Assembly (NCBI GenBank): GCA_003240625.1
Contig: QFMX01000016.1
Location: 1-37,665, forward strand
DNA from: Sphingomonas taxi
GTDB lineage: Bacteria; Pseudomonadota; Alphaproteobacteria; Sphingomonadales; Sphingomonadaceae
Length of the DNA: 37,665 nucleotides
Direction: 5' to 3'
A program made the translations under genes and the position numbers. The notes under the pieces were generated by a model. It was not told the origin of the DNA. It made no database searches and saw only the letters and a list, made by a program, of their open reading frames with translations. Of the stretch, positions 18,877-28,058 are shown piece by piece (position 1 is the stretch's first letter; every line of letters starts with the position of its first letter).

Positions 18877-21800
18877 ATGCTCGCCCGTATCGTAACCTTC
18901 GCCGTCGAGAAGCGCTGGCTCGTCCTGCTGCTGACGCTTGCCGCCGCGCTCGCCGGTGTCTTCGCGATCCAGCGGTTGCCGATCGACGCCGTTCCCGACA
19001 TCACCAACAACCAGGTCCAGATCAACGTGCGTGCGCCTGCGCTCTCGCCCGACCAGATCGAGAAGCAGGTCGCCTTCACCGTCGAGACCGCGCTCGCCGG
19101 CATCCCCGGGCTGGAATACAGCCGCTCGCTCAGCCGCAACGGGTTCGCGCAGGTCACCGCCGTCTTCGACGAGAAGACCGACATCTACTTCGCGCGATCG
19201 CAAGTCGCGGAACGGCTGCGGACCGCGGAAGCCGATCTGCCCGACGGCGTGACGCCCGAGATGGGGCCGATCGCCACCGGCCTCGGCGACATCTTCATGT
19301 GGACGGTGGAATATCGCGAGCTCGACCAGGTCAACCACCGAAACGGCGAGCCCGGCCTGCAGAAGGACGGCAGCTACATCACGCCGGAAGGCGATCATCT
19401 CGTCAGCGAACCCGACAAGGCGACCTATCTGCGCACCGTGCAGGACTGGATCGTCACGCCGCAGCTGAAAAGCACCGCAGGCCTCGCAGGCGTCGACAGC
19501 CTCGGCGGCTACACCAAGCAGTATCTCGTCGTCCCCGACATCCAGCGGATGGCGGCGATGAAGATCACGCTGAACGACCTCGCCACCGCGCTCGAACGCA
19601 ACAACACGAGCGCTGGTGCGGGCATCGTCGACCGCAACGGCGAAGGTATCGCCGTCCGCGCCGATGGCCGCATCCGCAACGCCGACGAACTCGCGCGCGC
19701 CGTGGTCGCGACGCGCGAAAGCGTCCCGATCCTGCTCAGCCAGATCGCCACCGTCCGCACCGGCCAGGCGCTGCGCATGGGGTCCGCCTCGGAGAACGGC
19801 CACGAGGTCGTCGTCGGCACCGCGGTCATGCGGATCGGCGAGAACAGCCGCACCGTCTCGACCGGCGTGGGTAAGCGGCTGGAGGAGATCGGCCGCGCGC
19901 TGCCCGTCGACGTCGTGGTGAAGCCGGTGCTCAATCGCACCGAGCTGGTCAATTCGACCATCGCGACCGTCGCCCGCAACCTCGCCGAAGGGGCCGTGCT
20001 GGTCATCGTCGTCCTGTTCGTGCTGCTCGGCAATTTCCGCGCGGCGCTGATCGCGGCGCTGGTGATCCCGATCACGATGCTGCTCACCAGCATCGGCATG
20101 CTGAAGGCCGGCGTGTCGGCCAACCTGATGAGTCTGGGCGCGCTCGACTTTGGGCTCATCGTCGACGGGGCCGTCATCATCGTCGAGAATGCGCTGCGTC
20201 GGCTGGGCGAAGCGCAGCATGAAAGGGACGGACCGCTGCCGCTTCGGGACAGGCTCGACTTGGTCGCCGCATCGGCGCGCGAGATGATCCGTCCCTCGGT
20301 CTATGGCCAGGCCATCATCATCCTCGTCTACGCCCCGCTGCTGACGTTCACCGGCGTCGAGGGCAAGATGTTCGAACCGATGGCGCTGACCGTGATCATC
20401 GCGCTCGTCTTCGCCTTCGTTCTGTCGATGACTTTCGTGCCCGCGGCGATCGCGATAGGACTGAGCAGGCCGGTCGACGAAAACGAGAACCGCATCATCG
20501 GCTGGCTGCGTCGCCGCTACGAACCCGGCCTCGGGAAGGCGATGCGCCGCCCGAGCGTCACGCTCGGGATGGCGGTCGGCGCGCTCGCGATCGCAGGCGT
20601 CGCCTTCACCACGCTCGGCCAGGAATTCCTGCCCCAGCTCGATGAGGGCAATATCCTCGTCCAGGCGGTCCGCATCCCCGGTACCTCCGTCGACCAGAGC
20701 CAGGCGATGCAGTTCCAGGTCGAGAAGATGCTCGCGCGCCAACCCGAAGTCCGCTTCGCCTTCTCGCGCACCGGCACGTCCGAGATCGCAAGCGATCCGA
20801 TGCCACCGAACGCCACCGACACCTTCGTCATCCTGAAGCCGAGGGCCGAATGGCCCGACCCGAGCCTCGCCAAGACCGAGCTGGTCGAACGGATCGAGCA
20901 GCGGCTCTCGACACTGCCCGGCAATGCGTACGAGATCACCCAGCCGATCCAGATGCGCTTCAACGAGCTGATCGCCGGCGTGCGCGGCGACATCGCGGTC
21001 AAGATTTTTGGCGACGACTTCGGCGGCATGAACGCGGCTGCCGACCGCATCGCCAAGATCCTGCGCGGGACGCCCGGCGCCGTCGACGTCCGCGTCGAGC
21101 AGACGGAGGGCCTGCCGATGCTCGACATCCGTCCGAACCGCATGGCGATGTCGCGGATCGGCGTCACGGCCGGCGACGTGCAGGACACGGTCGCCGCCGC
21201 AATCGGCGGGAGGGAGGCCGGCCTGATCTTCGAGGGCGACCGCCGCTTCCCCGTCGTGATCCGCCTGTCCGAAGCGTCGCGCTCCGACCTGACCCAAGTG
21301 GCGCAGGTCCCGGTGCCGACATCCGCCGGCGGGTTCGTGCCGCTATCGACGGTCGCCGACATCGCGGTCGTCGACGGCCCCAACCAGATCAGCCGCGAGA
21401 ACGGCAAGCGCCGCGTCGTCGTCCAGGCCAACGTCCGCGACCGCGACGTCGCTAGTGTCGTCGCCGACGCGCGCGCCGCGATCGACACGCAGGTGAAGAT
21501 GCCGCCCGGCACCTATGTCGAATGGGGCGGGCAGTTCGAGAACCTCGCTTCCGCGCGCGATCGGCTGCTGCTCGTCGTGCCGATCTGCTTCGCGGTCATC
21601 ATGCTGTTGCTGTACGGCGCGCTCGGCTCCGTCCGTGATGCAGTGATCGTCTTCACCGGCGTACCGCTCGCGCTGGTCGGCGGCGTGCTCGCGCTCGTGC
21701 TGCGCGGCATGCCGTTCTCGGTCTCGGCGGCGGTCGGCTTCATCGCACTGTCAGGGATCGCCGTGCTCAATGGTCTGGTGATGGTCTCATCGATCCACGA

Positions 21801-22095
21801 CCTGATGGCCCGCGGCATCGACCGGGTCCGGGCCGCGCACGATGGCGCGCTCGCCCGACTGCGACCGGTCGCGATGACCGCGCTCGTCGCCAGTCTCGGC
21901 TTCGTGCCGATGGCGCTCGGTCACGGCGCCGGCGCCGAGGTGCAGAAGCCGCTGGCGACCGTTGTCATCGGCGGCCTGATCTCGGCGACGCTGCTGACGC
22001 TCTTCGTCCTGCCAACGCTTTACGCACGGTTCGGCGGATGGCGGGCGTCGGAGGATATGACATCCGGGGACGAACTTGATCGAGGAGAAGCTTGA
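18877..22095 (+). CDS. czcA: CzcA-like heavy-metal efflux RND pump (HME family)
   Basis: A 1072-residue inner-membrane proton/metal antiporter that drives export of divalent cations. The opening with LVLLLTLAAALAGVFAIQ and LPIDAVPDITNNQVQI is diagnostic for the HME-RND class. The proton-relay motif DFGLIVDGAVIIVEN in helix 4 (about residues 423-437) keeps both Asp and the Glu of CzcA. The two large periplasmic loops, the duplicated 6+6 helix layout and a C-terminal GFVPMALGHGAGAEVQKPLATVVIGG stretch are intact. Within the family the motif suggests Zn/Co/Cd or Ni/Co rather than monovalent Cu/Ag, but the ion is not determined. Last gene of the operon; a hairpin terminator lies 120 bases downstream. 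Confidence 0.95.
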   Translation: MLARIVTFAVEKRWLVLLLTLAAALAGVFAIQRLPIDAVPDITNNQVQINVRAPALSPDQIEKQVAFTVETALAGIPGLEYSRSLSRNGFAQVTAVFDEKTDIYFARSQVAERLRTAEADLPDGVTPEMGPIATGLGDIFMWTVEYRELDQVNHRNGEPGLQKDGSYITPEGDHLVSEPDKATYLRTVQDWIVTPQLKSTAGLAGVDSLGGYTKQYLVVPDIQRMAAMKITLNDLATALERNNTSAGAGIVDRNGEGIAVRADGRIRNADELARAVVATRESVPILLSQIATVRTGQALRMGSASENGHEVVVGTAVMRIGENSRTVSTGVGKRLEEIGRALPVDVVVKPVLNRTELVNSTIATVARNLAEGAVLVIVVLFVLLGNFRAALIAALVIPITMLLTSIGMLKAGVSANLMSLGALDFGLIVDGAVIIVENALRRLGEAQHERDGPLPLRDRLDLVAASAREMIRPSVYGQAIIILVYAPLLTFTGVEGKMFEPMALTVIIALVFAFVLSMTFVPAAIAIGLSRPVDENENRIIGWLRRRYEPGLGKAMRRPSVTLGMAVGALAIAGVAFTTLGQEFLPQLDEGNILVQAVRIPGTSVDQSQAMQFQVEKMLARQPEVRFAFSRTGTSEIASDPMPPNATDTFVILKPRAEWPDPSLAKTELVERIEQRLSTLPGNAYEITQPIQMRFNELIAGVRGDIAVKIFGDDFGGMNAAADRIAKILRGTPGAVDVRVEQTEGLPMLDIRPNRMAMSRIGVTAGDVQDTVAAAIGGREAGLIFEGDRRFPVVIRLSEASRSDLTQVAQVPVPTSAGGFVPLSTVADIAVVDGPNQISRENGKRRVVVQANVRDRDVASVVADARAAIDTQVKMPPGTYVEWGGQFENLASARDRLLLVVPICFAVIMLLLYGALGSVRDAVIVFTGVPLALVGGVLALVLRGMPFSVSAAVGFIALSGIAVLNGLVMVSSIHDLMARGIDRVRAAHDGALARLRPVAMTALVASLGFVPMALGHGAGAEVQKPLATVVIGGLISATLLTLFVLPTLYARFGGWRASEDMTSGDELDRGEA

Positions 22096-22216
22096 TGAGC
22101 TAAGACTGCGACAACCCATACCCGGTCATTCGCAGCCACGTAGCGGCTCTTCAGAACCCGACGCCTAGTCATCTTCGCGCTACGACCGCTTCTAGTATCT
22201 AGCTTCCCGGATTGAA

Positions 22217-22243
22217 CGTCGCGCTTCGCGACGCTTTCTCTTT
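22217..22243 (+). terminator. Intrinsic terminator of the czc operon
   Basis: A perfect 7-base stem CGTCGCG/CGCGACG with a CTT loop is followed at once by CTTTCTCTTT. It lies about 120 bases after the czcA stop and before the receptor gene's promoter, so it separates the two transcription units. Confidence 0.75.
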
Positions 22244-22281
22244 CGCTCACATCAGTGGACCCACCGCCACCTTGAATAATT

Positions 22282-22304
22282 TTGCTAATGAGAACCTGTT
22301 GCAA
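22282..22304. promoter_or_regulatory. Possible Fur box upstream of TonB receptor
   Basis: A 23-base imperfect palindrome flanked by TTGC and GCAA, containing TAATGAGAA, lies 43-65 bases ahead of the receptor start. It agrees with the 19-base Fur consensus at about 12 positions by eye and resembles boxes before iron-regulated receptors. The AT-rich setting in a GC-rich genome supports a promoter-operator. The assignment is inference. Confidence 0.45.
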
Positions 22305-22346
22305 TTAAGCGGGTCTACTTTTACCGCCCCCGTAAAGGGGAATAGA

Positions 22347-24476
22347 ATGAAGATCGTATTGGGCATGATCGCCGCAAGTGTCGTGTCGACAGGCATAGCG
22401 AGCGCACAGGAGATACAGGCCCCCGATGGTGGGGACGGCGCCCGGAAAGATATCATAGTAACGGCCGCGCGCACGAACCTGCCGGCTAGCGCCCTGCCCC
22501 TGACCGTGGACGTGATCGACCGCGAGACACTGTCGCGTCAGGTCGCAGTCTCCGGCTCGGTCGTCGACGCGATATCGGCGCTGCTGCCGGCCTTCTCGCC
22601 CACACGTGAAAAGATTACCGGCTTCGGCGAAACGCTGCGCGGTCGCTCGCCGCTCTATGCGATCAACGGCATTCCGCAGAGCACGCCGATCCGCGACGGC
22701 GCACGCGACGGCTATACCATCGACCCCTTCTTCATCGACCGGGTCGAAGTGATCTACGGCTCCAACGCGCTGCAGGGCATTGGCGCGACCGGCGGCGTCG
22801 TGAATCAGGTCACCGCGAGCGCGCCGACGCAGAACGGCTGGAGCAGCCGCACGCTGCTTCAGGGTAACGGCGGCGACGATTTCGCAGGGTCATCGGTCGG
22901 CGGGAAGGTCGCCGGCCTCGTGAACATGCGCAGCGGCCGGTTCGACGCGACCGGCGGCATCGCCTTCGAGCGGCGCGGCGTTTTCGTCGATGGCCGCGGA
23001 CGGCGCATTGGCCTCGACGGCAACCAAAGCGAAATTCAGGATACGGACAGCCTGGCCTTCTTTGGCCGGGTCGGCGTCGATCTGTCCGACACCGCTCGGT
23101 TCGAGGTGATCGCCAACCGCTTCAAGCTGGCAGGCAACACCCACTATGTCGCGGTCGATGGCAACCGGACACTCGGCATCCCTGCCACCAGCCGGAGAGG
23201 GGAGACGGCCGGACAACCCTCTACCGGCCTGGCCGAGATGGTGTCGGCATCGCTAACCGACGGCAATTTGATGGGCGGGGCGTTCACGCTCCAAGGCTTC
23301 TACAACCGAACCAGCGACACGTTCGCCGGCGGTATCCTCGCGACCTTCCAGGACGCGAGGATCGCGCCTGCCGGCACGCTGTTCGACCAGTCGCGCAACG
23401 TCTCGCGCAAGCTCGGCGGCAAGATCAGCTATGAACGCGCGGTACCGGGGCTCGAGGCGCTGACGCTGACCGCCGGGTTCGACGCGCTGATCGATCGCAC
23501 CAAGCAGGATCTGGTGCAGACCGGCCGCACATGGGTGCCACGGACGGATTTTCGCAGCCTCGCGCCGTTCGGCCAGGCCAATCTCAAACTGTTCGACGGC
23601 ATCGTCAGGGTCGCGGGTGGCGTCCGGTACGAGAACGTGCGGCTCGATATCCCCGACTATACGACGCTTGCGAGTGCCGGTTCTCGGGCCGTTATCGGCG
23701 GCAAGCCATCATTCAACCGCGCGCTGTGGAACGGCGGTTTCGTGCTGGAGCCGGTCAAGGGTATCCGCGCCTATGGCAGCTATGCCGAGGGCTACACGAT
23801 CGCCGATATTGGTCGTGTCCTGCGCGGTATCAGCCAGCCTAATATCCGGATCGCCGACTTTCTCGATCTGACCCCCGTGATCTCGAACAACCGCGAGATC
23901 GGCGTCGAAGTGAAACAAGGGCCGCTGGACGCCAGCGCGACCTATTATTGGTCGTCGAGCGATCTGGGTCAGGTGCTCGTCCGCAGCAGCGATGGCTTCT
24001 TCAACGTTGCACGCCAGCCGATCGACATCGAGGGTCTGGAACTGAACCTCGCTGTTCGCACCCCGCTGCCCGGTCTCAAGGTCGGCACCGGTTTCAGCCA
24101 TCTCAACGGGCGCACCGACACCAACGCCGATGGCATTCTCGATGCCGATCTGGACGGCGCCAACATCTCGCCGGATCGCCTGAACCTCAATCTGGATTAC
24201 AGCCGCGGCCGTTTCAGTGCGCGTGCCCAGGGCCGCTATTACCTGTCCCGCCGCTTCGAGGGACAGCCGATCGCCAACGACTTCGTCGGTTATCGGCTGT
24301 TCGACGCGTATGTCGCCTACGAGCTATCGGTAGGCCGCGTCATGCTGAGCGTGCAGAACGTCGGCAATACCGATTACGTCACCTACTACAGCGATACGCA
24401 GGGTCCGACCGACAATGCGCGCTTTTATACCGGGCGGGGCCGCAATTTCACGTTGAGCTGGCAGGCCGGCTTCTGA
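22347..24476 (+). CDS. TonB-dependent receptor, probable ferric-siderophore type
   Basis: A 709-residue outer-membrane barrel with plug. The start at 22347 has AAGGGG 8 bases ahead and opens a signal peptide ending in IASAQ; the frame is open further upstream but only through the terminator and promoter region. A TonB-box-like DIIVTA follows at about residue 35, then the plug (VDVIDRETLSRQ, RGRSPLYAINGIPQSTPIRDG, FFIDRVEVIYGSNALQGIGATGGVVNQVT). The barrel runs to a terminal phenylalanine (SWQAGF). The next gene, a PepSY reductase-type protein, overlaps its stop by one base. That pairing and the possible Fur box point to ferric-siderophore uptake. Because czcCBA lies just upstream, uptake of another metal chelate cannot be excluded. 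Confidence 0.92.
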   Translation: MKIVLGMIAASVVSTGIASAQEIQAPDGGDGARKDIIVTAARTNLPASALPLTVDVIDRETLSRQVAVSGSVVDAISALLPAFSPTREKITGFGETLRGRSPLYAINGIPQSTPIRDGARDGYTIDPFFIDRVEVIYGSNALQGIGATGGVVNQVTASAPTQNGWSSRTLLQGNGGDDFAGSSVGGKVAGLVNMRSGRFDATGGIAFERRGVFVDGRGRRIGLDGNQSEIQDTDSLAFFGRVGVDLSDTARFEVIANRFKLAGNTHYVAVDGNRTLGIPATSRRGETAGQPSTGLAEMVSASLTDGNLMGGAFTLQGFYNRTSDTFAGGILATFQDARIAPAGTLFDQSRNVSRKLGGKISYERAVPGLEALTLTAGFDALIDRTKQDLVQTGRTWVPRTDFRSLAPFGQANLKLFDGIVRVAGGVRYENVRLDIPDYTTLASAGSRAVIGGKPSFNRALWNGGFVLEPVKGIRAYGSYAEGYTIADIGRVLRGISQPNIRIADFLDLTPVISNNREIGVEVKQGPLDASATYYWSSSDLGQVLVRSSDGFFNVARQPIDIEGLELNLAVRTPLPGLKVGTGFSHLNGRTDTNADGILDADLDGANISPDRLNLNLDYSRGRFSARAQGRYYLSRRFEGQPIANDFVGYRLFDAYVAYELSVGRVMLSVQNVGNTDYVTYYSDTQGPTDNARFYTGRGRNFTLSWQAGF

Positions 24477-25537
24477 TGCGCATCCTGTCCCTGCTGCATC
24501 GCTGGATCGGCGCGATCGGCGGTCTGCTGCTCGCGGTACTGGGGCTCACAGGTATGCTGCTCGTCTGGCGCAACCAGCTGACCTTTGTGGCGCACGCCGG
24601 CGATCCAGTCCGGGCCGATCCGGTATCGCTGGCCTTGGCGGTCGGCGCAGTGGCGGACACGTCGTCCCCGATCGACCGCATCACCTTCGCAGGCGACGGT
24701 CTGGGCGTTCATCAGGCCATCTTCGCAGACGGCAGCGGTGCCTATATCAGCCAGGCCGGCGTGACGGTCGACCGCTGGTCCTCGTCATGGCAGCGACCGG
24801 AATTGTGGGTGTTCGACCTCCATCATCGCCTTCTGGTCGGCGATGCTGGCGAGACGATTACAGGCGTCGCCGGGCTTACGGGCCTGTTTTTCCTCATTAC
24901 CGGGGTGATCCTGTGGTGGCGGATGCGCAGCCGCTTTCGGCTGCGGTTATGGCCCGCGACGATGAAGCCCAGCGCAATCGTCCATCACCACCGGGACATG
25001 GGCGTCGTGACGGCGCCGTTGCTGCTCGTGTCGCTGGTGACAGGCATTCTAATGATTTTTCCCGCGTTGGGTGGGCCCTTGCTTGCCGAAACACGCCCGG
25101 TCGCACCCAAGGTGCACAGTGTCCGAGACGCGCCATCCGCGCATGACTTGAAGCCGCTTTTCAAGGCTGCTGCCGCGATGTTTCCCGGTGCCGAATTCCG
25201 CCGCCTGCAGATGCCGCGGAAGTCCGGCACTCCCATCGTCCTGCGCCTCCGCCAATCTTTCGAATGGACCCCGAACGGACGGACGTTCGTGTACGCCGAT
25301 CCGGTTACGCTGACGATCATAACCCATGACGATCCGGCGACCCGGGGAACGGCGGCATCGATCCGCGAGAAACTCTATCCCGTGCACGCTGCCAAGACCG
25401 GCGGCATTGCATGGAAGCTCGCCATGACCGTGTCGGGCATCGTACTCACGCTGCTTGGCAGCCTAGCGGTGTACGGCTTTTGGCGGACGAAGTGGAACGT
25501 GGAACAGAGCAAGCGGAGAAAGCGAAAATTCTTTTAA
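24476..25537 (+). CDS. PepSY-associated TM helix protein (putative siderophore-iron reductase)
   Basis: A 353-residue inner-membrane protein of the PepSY-TM family. Four helices are visible: about 12-32 (GAIGGLLLAVLGLTGMLLVW), 125-147, 180-200 and 310-335, with two periplasmic loops. Conserved histidines occur at helix edges (LLHRWIG, FDLHHRLL, HHHRDMG, YPVHAAKTGG), which in this family are thought to bind heme and pass electrons to ferric siderophores. The ATG at 24476 shares one base with the receptor's TGA, so translation is coupled. Together the two genes form an uptake plus reduction unit. The C-terminal tail is strongly basic (KRRKRKF). The reductase role is inferred from the family. 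Confidence 0.9.
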   Translation: MRILSLLHRWIGAIGGLLLAVLGLTGMLLVWRNQLTFVAHAGDPVRADPVSLALAVGAVADTSSPIDRITFAGDGLGVHQAIFADGSGAYISQAGVTVDRWSSSWQRPELWVFDLHHRLLVGDAGETITGVAGLTGLFFLITGVILWWRMRSRFRLRLWPATMKPSAIVHHHRDMGVVTAPLLLVSLVTGILMIFPALGGPLLAETRPVAPKVHSVRDAPSAHDLKPLFKAAAAMFPGAEFRRLQMPRKSGTPIVLRLRQSFEWTPNGRTFVYADPVTLTIITHDDPATRGTAASIREKLYPVHAAKTGGIAWKLAMTVSGIVLTLLGSLAVYGFWRTKWNVEQSKRRKRKFF

Positions 25538-25932
25538 ATCATGACGCTTATCAGAATGTTGGAGGCTCGAACGACCGGCTGGTTACGGAGCTTGAGAGCC
25601 GGCATCGGACGCTCACACCCCTTCCCTCGCTTCCCAACTTCGGACGCTGGTTCATTTTTGCGAATGACCGATTTTGAAAGCTGGCTATCCGCGCGCGAAT
25701 GTCGTGATGGGGAAGGAAAAGCGGATTGGCAGCTTTCGGAGCGGCACTTCGAGAAGTCTGCCGCCGAATGCGCCCGCAAACTGCATCAGCTTTTTGCACC
25801 GGCGGATACCTAGCTTCCTCCCGTTCGCTGGCCGACGCAAAATCCGTAGGTTTTTTATTGCGATCGCCAATTGGTCGTCCCGACCCGGTGGGTTATACAA
25901 GTGAAGCAGCAGCTACGAACGAGGACATGGTT
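25538..25932. other. Intergenic, no supported gene
   Basis: About 395 bases downstream of the PepSY gene. It is lower in GC than the genes and shows overlapping short frames on both strands without motifs. It contains the second copy of a short motif also seen near 9809 (25634-25655). It resembles decayed intergenic DNA. The last 50 bases should hold the promoter of the small gene that follows. Confidence 0.55.
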
Positions 25933-26133
25933 ATGCCTGTCAAAGACCTCATCGGGCGTCCAAGGCCTACCGCTGAACAAAGAGCTTTGGAGAAAGAGCT
26001 GTTCGAACGCCTGCAGTCATTCCTACGTCGCCGTCCTGGCTCTTCTGATGATGAGGGACTATCTCCTGTGGGGCCTCCATCCGGTCCCAGTCCCATGCCG
26101 CTAGCAGGTGCAGTTGAGATCGCCGGCGACTGA
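25933..26133 (+). CDS. Small hypothetical protein (66 aa)
   Basis: A soluble, charged protein of 66 residues: MPVKDLIGRPRPTAEQRALE, then an amphipathic segment KELFERLQSFLRRRPG, and a Pro/Gly-rich tail PPSGPSPMPLAGAVEIAGD. GAGGA lies 7 bases before the ATG at 25933, which decides the start over an ATG 6 bases upstream. The Pro-rich tail ending in P.PL.GA plus an acidic end recalls small uncharacterised proteins of sphingomonads, from memory only. No function can be proposed. It is the only frame in the 900-base gap with a proper ribosome binding site and coherent composition. Confidence 0.5.
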   Translation: MPVKDLIGRPRPTAEQRALEKELFERLQSFLRRRPGSSDDEGLSPVGPPSGPSPMPLAGAVEIAGD

Positions 26134-26439
26134 TCCTGCTAGGCATAACAAAACTTTTGACTTCTGCATCAGGAACGGCCGAAATCGAAAGTAGAGCGGC
26201 CGGTCCGCTTTCGAGTAGCGATCACCGTAAACAGCAGTTCGTTCAGGTAGCGGGGCAGGAGCCAAAGGACCGCTTCGGGTTGATAGCGGCCGGCCCGCTT
26301 TCAATGGCGCCACGCCGCCTAACCTTGGCTCAAGCGGGCCGCAGCCTGCGATAGACCGTGTCGAATGCCGGTGCGCGCGGTCAAGTGAACGGAAGGTAAG
26401 GCACCCCGCTCCAGGTGCGGCGCACGGCGCCTCCCCGGC
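26134..26439. repeat. Intergenic region with two near-identical 18-base palindromic repeats
   Basis: The 18 bases at 26195-26212 and 26285-26302 (AGCGGCCGG[T/C]CCGCTTTC) differ at one position and each contains an AGCGG...CCGCT inverted repeat. They lie 90 bases apart in direct orientation. The rest of the 306 bases between the small gene and the porin 3' end shows no gene. The repeats may be remnants of a dispersed intergenic element or hairpins in the transcripts. Confidence 0.55.
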
Positions 26440-27873
26440 TCAGTAATTCCACTGCAATTGCGTACGGATCACGTCGCCTTCGGCGCGCCCCGCCAGCCGT
26501 TCGTCGCCTTCGCGCCGCTGCATATGGGCATAGGCAAGCGTCAGCTCGAGCTCGGGGTTCGGCTGGAACTCAATCCCCAATTCGATCTCGTCGGTCTCGA
26601 GCCGGGGCGCGTTGGTCAGTGCCTTCCAGCCGCCGCGGTAATATTGCCAGCGCGCATAGGGCATGAACGGCCCGACCGGCGAGCGCCGCACTCGTGCCAT
26701 CGTCTGGACGTAGCCGCCGTTCAGCGGAAGAGAGCGGATCGCCTGGCGGGACACGTCAAATTCGGGACCACGCCCCCAGTTCCATTCCGCCTGGAAGCCC
26801 AACGGTTGCGGGTAGAGCACCGCATGGATCCCGCCGCGTTCCTCGCGGTAGACGGTGTCGCTCGTCCCGCCACTGCGGATTTCAGGCTGTACGCCATTGC
26901 GCAACAGGGCACCGCCCAGTTCGAGCACCTGCCCGTCGAACGCCCCGCCCAGCCCGTCGAGCGCGAACGGCCAGGTAGCCATCGCGACCGTCATCACGCC
27001 GTCGTTGGTTTCGGTCCGGTTGATCCCTTGCCCGTTGAAGACGCCCACGCCGAACGCGCCGTAATTGCCGAACAGCTTCTGCCCGTCCTCCTCCAGCCTC
27101 TGCCAGATGCGTTCGACCTGGCGTGGGGTGTAATAGGCGATCACGCCGATATCGCGCTCCCCCGGCACCGCACTATTGATGCCGTCGCTGCGATCGAGCG
27201 TCAGGCGGTTGGACGAGGATTGCATGTTCTCCCACCCGAACGGCACCTTCGACTGACCGAAGCGCAGCCGGAACCGCTTGTCGCGGTCGAGGAAGGTATC
27301 GACGTACGCGTCGCGGAGCTGGACAAACCCTTCCCGGCGTTCACCGCCCGACTGATTGGCGACGCTGTTTGCGAAGTCAGGCTGGAAGTAGAAGGAGACG
27401 CGGTCGCTCAGATCGCCCTGCAGGATCAGGCGAATTCGGCGGAAGGTGAAGTTGGTATCGTCGCCGATCCCGCCGTCCCCGACCGAGCGCAACCGCGAGA
27501 TTCCGTCCGGCGCGCGGCGGTCGCCGCTGATGATCTCGTTGAAGCGCAATTGCGTATAGCCGCGAATGGCGATGCGGTCGTACCATTGCTGTTTGGCGGG
27601 TTTCTCGACGGCAGCAATCGCGACCGTCGGTTGTTCCGCACGCGGCGCGGCCGGCGCGGTCGTCGACGCCGCTGCGACGGCCACGCTCGCGGGCGGCGTC
27701 GGCGCGGGGCCGGGCGACGCCTTACCCTTTTGCGCGGCTTTCATCTCGGCGATCGTCGCCTTCAGTTCATCGATCTGCGCCTGCAATTCCTGCACCGTCT
27801 GCGCCTGCGCGCCTTCTACGGGGAGGATCGCGAAGATTGCGCCGAACGAGGCCGATAAAAGTCGTCGTTGCAC
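26440..27873 (-). CDS. Phosphate-selective-type porin (OprO/OprP family)
   Basis: A 477-residue outer-membrane porin. The GTG at 27873 opens a signal peptide ending VEGAQAQ. It is followed by a short coiled coil (VQELQAQIDELKATIAEMKA), an Ala/Pro-rich linker, and from about residue 95 the 16-strand barrel: IRGYTQLRFNEI, FTFRRIRLILQGDLSDRVSFYFQPDF, LRDAYVDTFLDRDKRFRLRFGQSKVPFGWENM, ending with aromatic LQWNY. These blocks are typical of OprO/OprP and of many sphingomonad porins whose substrate is not phosphate. I see no Pho box upstream, so phosphate specificity is not claimed. No good ribosome binding site precedes the GTG; an ATG 7 bases upstream is out of frame. The c-di-GMP gene ends 186 bases upstream on the same strand. 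Confidence 0.9.
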   Translation of the reverse strand: MQRRLLSASFGAIFAILPVEGAQAQTVQELQAQIDELKATIAEMKAAQKGKASPGPAPTPPASVAVAAASTTAPAAPRAEQPTVAIAAVEKPAKQQWYDRIAIRGYTQLRFNEIISGDRRAPDGISRLRSVGDGGIGDDTNFTFRRIRLILQGDLSDRVSFYFQPDFANSVANQSGGERREGFVQLRDAYVDTFLDRDKRFRLRFGQSKVPFGWENMQSSSNRLTLDRSDGINSAVPGERDIGVIAYYTPRQVERIWQRLEEDGQKLFGNYGAFGVGVFNGQGINRTETNDGVMTVAMATWPFALDGLGGAFDGQVLELGGALLRNGVQPEIRSGGTSDTVYREERGGIHAVLYPQPLGFQAEWNWGRGPEFDVSRQAIRSLPLNGGYVQTMARVRRSPVGPFMPYARWQYYRGGWKALTNAPRLETDEIELGIEFQPNPELELTLAYAHMQRREGDERLAGRAEGDVIRTQLQWNY

Positions 27874-28058
27874 GGATCATACTCACGGATCGTCGACGCT
27901 GTAGGCGATACGGCACCGCCCCTGATCGTCGCTGCAACCCCGAACAAGGGCCGCCGATGGGCCCGCCTATTGCCGCAGGATCAGGACCTCGGCAAGATCC
28001 CGTCGCAGTGCCGATACTGCTGCTGCCAACGTCCGGCTTTGGGCGAACGCACACTGCG

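Noticed and set aside
18316..21297. A 993-codon minus-strand frame opposite czcB/czcA
   Set aside because: It is a shadow of conserved pump genes, rich in Arg, Asp, Gly and His, and has no family features.
26134..26439. CRISPR-like array from the two 18-base repeats
   Set aside because: Only two copies 90 bases apart with internal palindromes and no cas genes.
27874..28058. Pho box before the OprO/OprP-type porin
   Set aside because: No CTGTCAT-type direct repeat was found on the minus strand, so phosphate regulation is not supported.
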